A DNA stretch of 64,000 nucleotides from Stutzerimonas stutzeri (GTDB taxonomy: Bacteria > Pseudomonadota > Gammaproteobacteria > Pseudomonadales > Pseudomonadaceae), in contig NZ_JAMOHZ010000005.1 in assembly GCF_024448715.1 (NCBI RefSeq), forward strand, positions 124,001-188,000, given 5' to 3'. This document shows, in pieces, positions 62,795-64,000 of the stretch (positions are counted from its first letter, which is position 1; each line of letters starts with the position of its first letter). The position numbers and the translations under genes were made by a program. The notes under the pieces are model-generated. The model saw nothing but the letters and a program-made list of their open reading frames with translations. It did no database searches and was not told the DNA's origin.

Positions 62795-63997
62795 TTACAA
62801 TGGAGTCTTCCGCCATTGTGATCCTGCGGTGATAGCCATCGGACGGCCGTCCCAGAAAGGCTCGAGCCCTTCGAAGTACACGTGCATTGCGCCCCCCCTG
62901 ATCAATGGCTCGGAGGGCCCATCAGCCGAGACCACGCCAATCGATGCGAAGTGGCCCGTCGGGTAGCCATTATCTCGCAGCATGGCTTGAGTCAACATCG
63001 CGTCCTCGGGCCGCCGCCCGCCAAACTCACCGCGCGCGACGCGCACGACAACCCATTCAAGGCTGTCATCGCCCTCAAAGAACAGGCTAGGGTTTATACG
63101 AGGATTGTTGCAATAGTTGGCCACAGTTCGGCCAAGGGTTCGCTCGATGTGCTGCCTCACGCACGCGACCGCGAAATCGTAGAGTTCCCACTCAGTCATG
63201 TCCACTACGAGATCACTATCAAGGTCCGGCGGAGATACCGGCGTGTTATCCACTGCATGAACGAGGCCCCAACCGGAATTTACGGGTTTCCATTCTCCTT
63301 TTTCCATACGGGTCGGCAGCAGGCATGGGATGCCATTCCACTGTTCTGCATGATGGATCAAACCGGTGGTCGTCCCAGGACTCTCGACCTTGTCATCCCC
63401 ATCAATGACGCGAACCAGGAAGATCTGATTCTTAATCCTAAAACTGAGGTGCTCCATGATGGGCGGGGATAGTTCGGTTTTGATCCAGATGACATCCTTA
63501 CCCTTCGCGCAGGCTTGAATATGGCGTGCAGCGGCCTGCCAGCATGGCCAAAATTCTTCACTCGCAGGAATCGATGGAATTTCATACAGTTGAGTTTCGA
63601 AGGTTAAAGCAGCTTCATTCGAGCCTCTGCGGCGCTCCATGGCAATCAGCCGTACAATGGCTTTTTCGAGACGTACATTGTCGGGCCTTCCCTCCCTGTC
63701 ACCAAACTCTCGTACAGCGAGGCGATAGGCAAGTGATACCTCGTCCTCAGTGTATTCCTGGTCGGTAGGCGGATGATCCACCAGCATACAAAGCCGCTCG
63801 CGTAGCGCGTTGCCAATTTGTTGCTCGGTTCCTAGCGAAAGAAGCGAACGACGGCGCTTTGTCGCGACTTCTTGTACCAAACGTTCTGAGAACATCCCTA
63901 CGCGTGACCCAGACCGAGTACCCACGACCATACTGTAGGGGTCCTCGGCAGCGGCTAGATGACCTTCGAGATAGTGGTCAAGGAGAGTAACTCCCAT
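62795..63997 (-). CDS. Unrecognised protein, possibly cut at its 5' end
   Basis: 400 residues from an ATG 3 bases from the window edge; the frame is open to the edge, so the true start may lie outside. I do not recognise the family. Visible features: a helical N-terminal half rich in Arg/Glu (KRRRSLLSLGTEQQI), a central segment with ELSPPIMEHLSFRIKNQIF, and a Trp- and beta-rich C-terminal half with SLEWVVVRVARGEFGG and GGAMHVYFEGLEPFWDG. No signal peptide or membrane helix. Base composition is lower in GC than the core genes. Its place beside RT and Abi genes suggests a defence or mobile-element role, which is only inference. Confidence 0.7.
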   Translation of the reverse strand: MGVTLLDHYLEGHLAAAEDPYSMVVGTRSGSRVGMFSERLVQEVATKRRRSLLSLGTEQQIGNALRERLCMLVDHPPTDQEYTEDEVSLAYRLAVREFGDREGRPDNVRLEKAIVRLIAMERRRGSNEAALTFETQLYEIPSIPASEEFWPCWQAAARHIQACAKGKDVIWIKTELSPPIMEHLSFRIKNQIFLVRVIDGDDKVESPGTTTGLIHHAEQWNGIPCLLPTRMEKGEWKPVNSGWGLVHAVDNTPVSPPDLDSDLVVDMTEWELYDFAVACVRQHIERTLGRTVANYCNNPRINPSLFFEGDDSLEWVVVRVARGEFGGRRPEDAMLTQAMLRDNGYPTGHFASIGVVSADGPSEPLIRGGAMHVYFEGLEPFWDGRPMAITAGSQWRKTPL

Positions 63998-64000
63998 CTC

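Overview
The window reads as a chromosomal segment of a Pseudomonas-type gammaproteobacterium (GC-rich; REP elements of the GTAGGAGCGAGCTTGCTC type; a 963-residue NrdA with two ATP-cones; GacS; a Na+-NQR operon; PcpS-like carrier-protein transferase). Gene order from comEC to mfd and from mazG to gacS is the order I know from Pseudomonas genomes. The species cannot be fixed from the sequence alone.

Layout. 1-8932: comEC (runs off the left edge), a DUF2062 membrane protein, lolCDE, a PilZ-type protein, a small periplasmic protein translationally coupled to a glycerophosphodiesterase, and the soluble transhydrogenase sth. 9067-16172: nqrABCDEF followed by apbE (flavin transferase) and nqrM (maturation), all head-to-tail on the minus strand with overlapping ends. 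16498-25722: a long GAPDH, mfd, a SWIM/SNF2 helicase and a conserved protein of unknown role. 25803-32228: a four-gene DNA-repair cluster (beta-CASP/MBL exonuclease, ATP-dependent ligase, Lhr-Core helicase, PdeM phosphoesterase) whose gaps are filled with REP elements, one of which sits in frame inside the helicase gene. 32236-34837: small genes and an erythromycin-esterase-like/phosphoribosyltransferase pair. 35378-41931: a DUF2058 protein, mazG, relA, rlmD and cysM, with a 267-bp MITE-like element directly in front of relA. 42200-51953: ggt, gacS, a TRIC channel, an ArgP-type regulator, a phosphopantetheinyl transferase and an RstAB-like two-component pair. 52756-57447: nrdA and nrdB, with NrdR-like and DnaA boxes upstream of nrdA.

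From 57448 to the right edge the character changes: base composition is less GC-rich, intergenic stretches are long, and no housekeeping genes are present. This is an accessory, defence-like island downstream of nrdB. It holds a 1009-residue reverse transcriptase with a C-terminal nitrilase domain (a DRT1-like defence-associated RT), an abortive-infection-type protein, an IS3-family remnant and an unrecognised protein cut by the right edge. The RT-nitrilase/Abi pair with its structured 844-bp leader is the best candidate for an incompletely described biological system here.

How the genes work together: ApbE and NqrM mature the Nqr complex; LolCDE exports lipoproteins; RelA/MazG handle the stringent response and nucleotide quality; NrdA/NrdB supply dNTPs under probable NrdR and DnaA control; the Lhr-Core/ligase/exonuclease/PdeM set is a known repair module.
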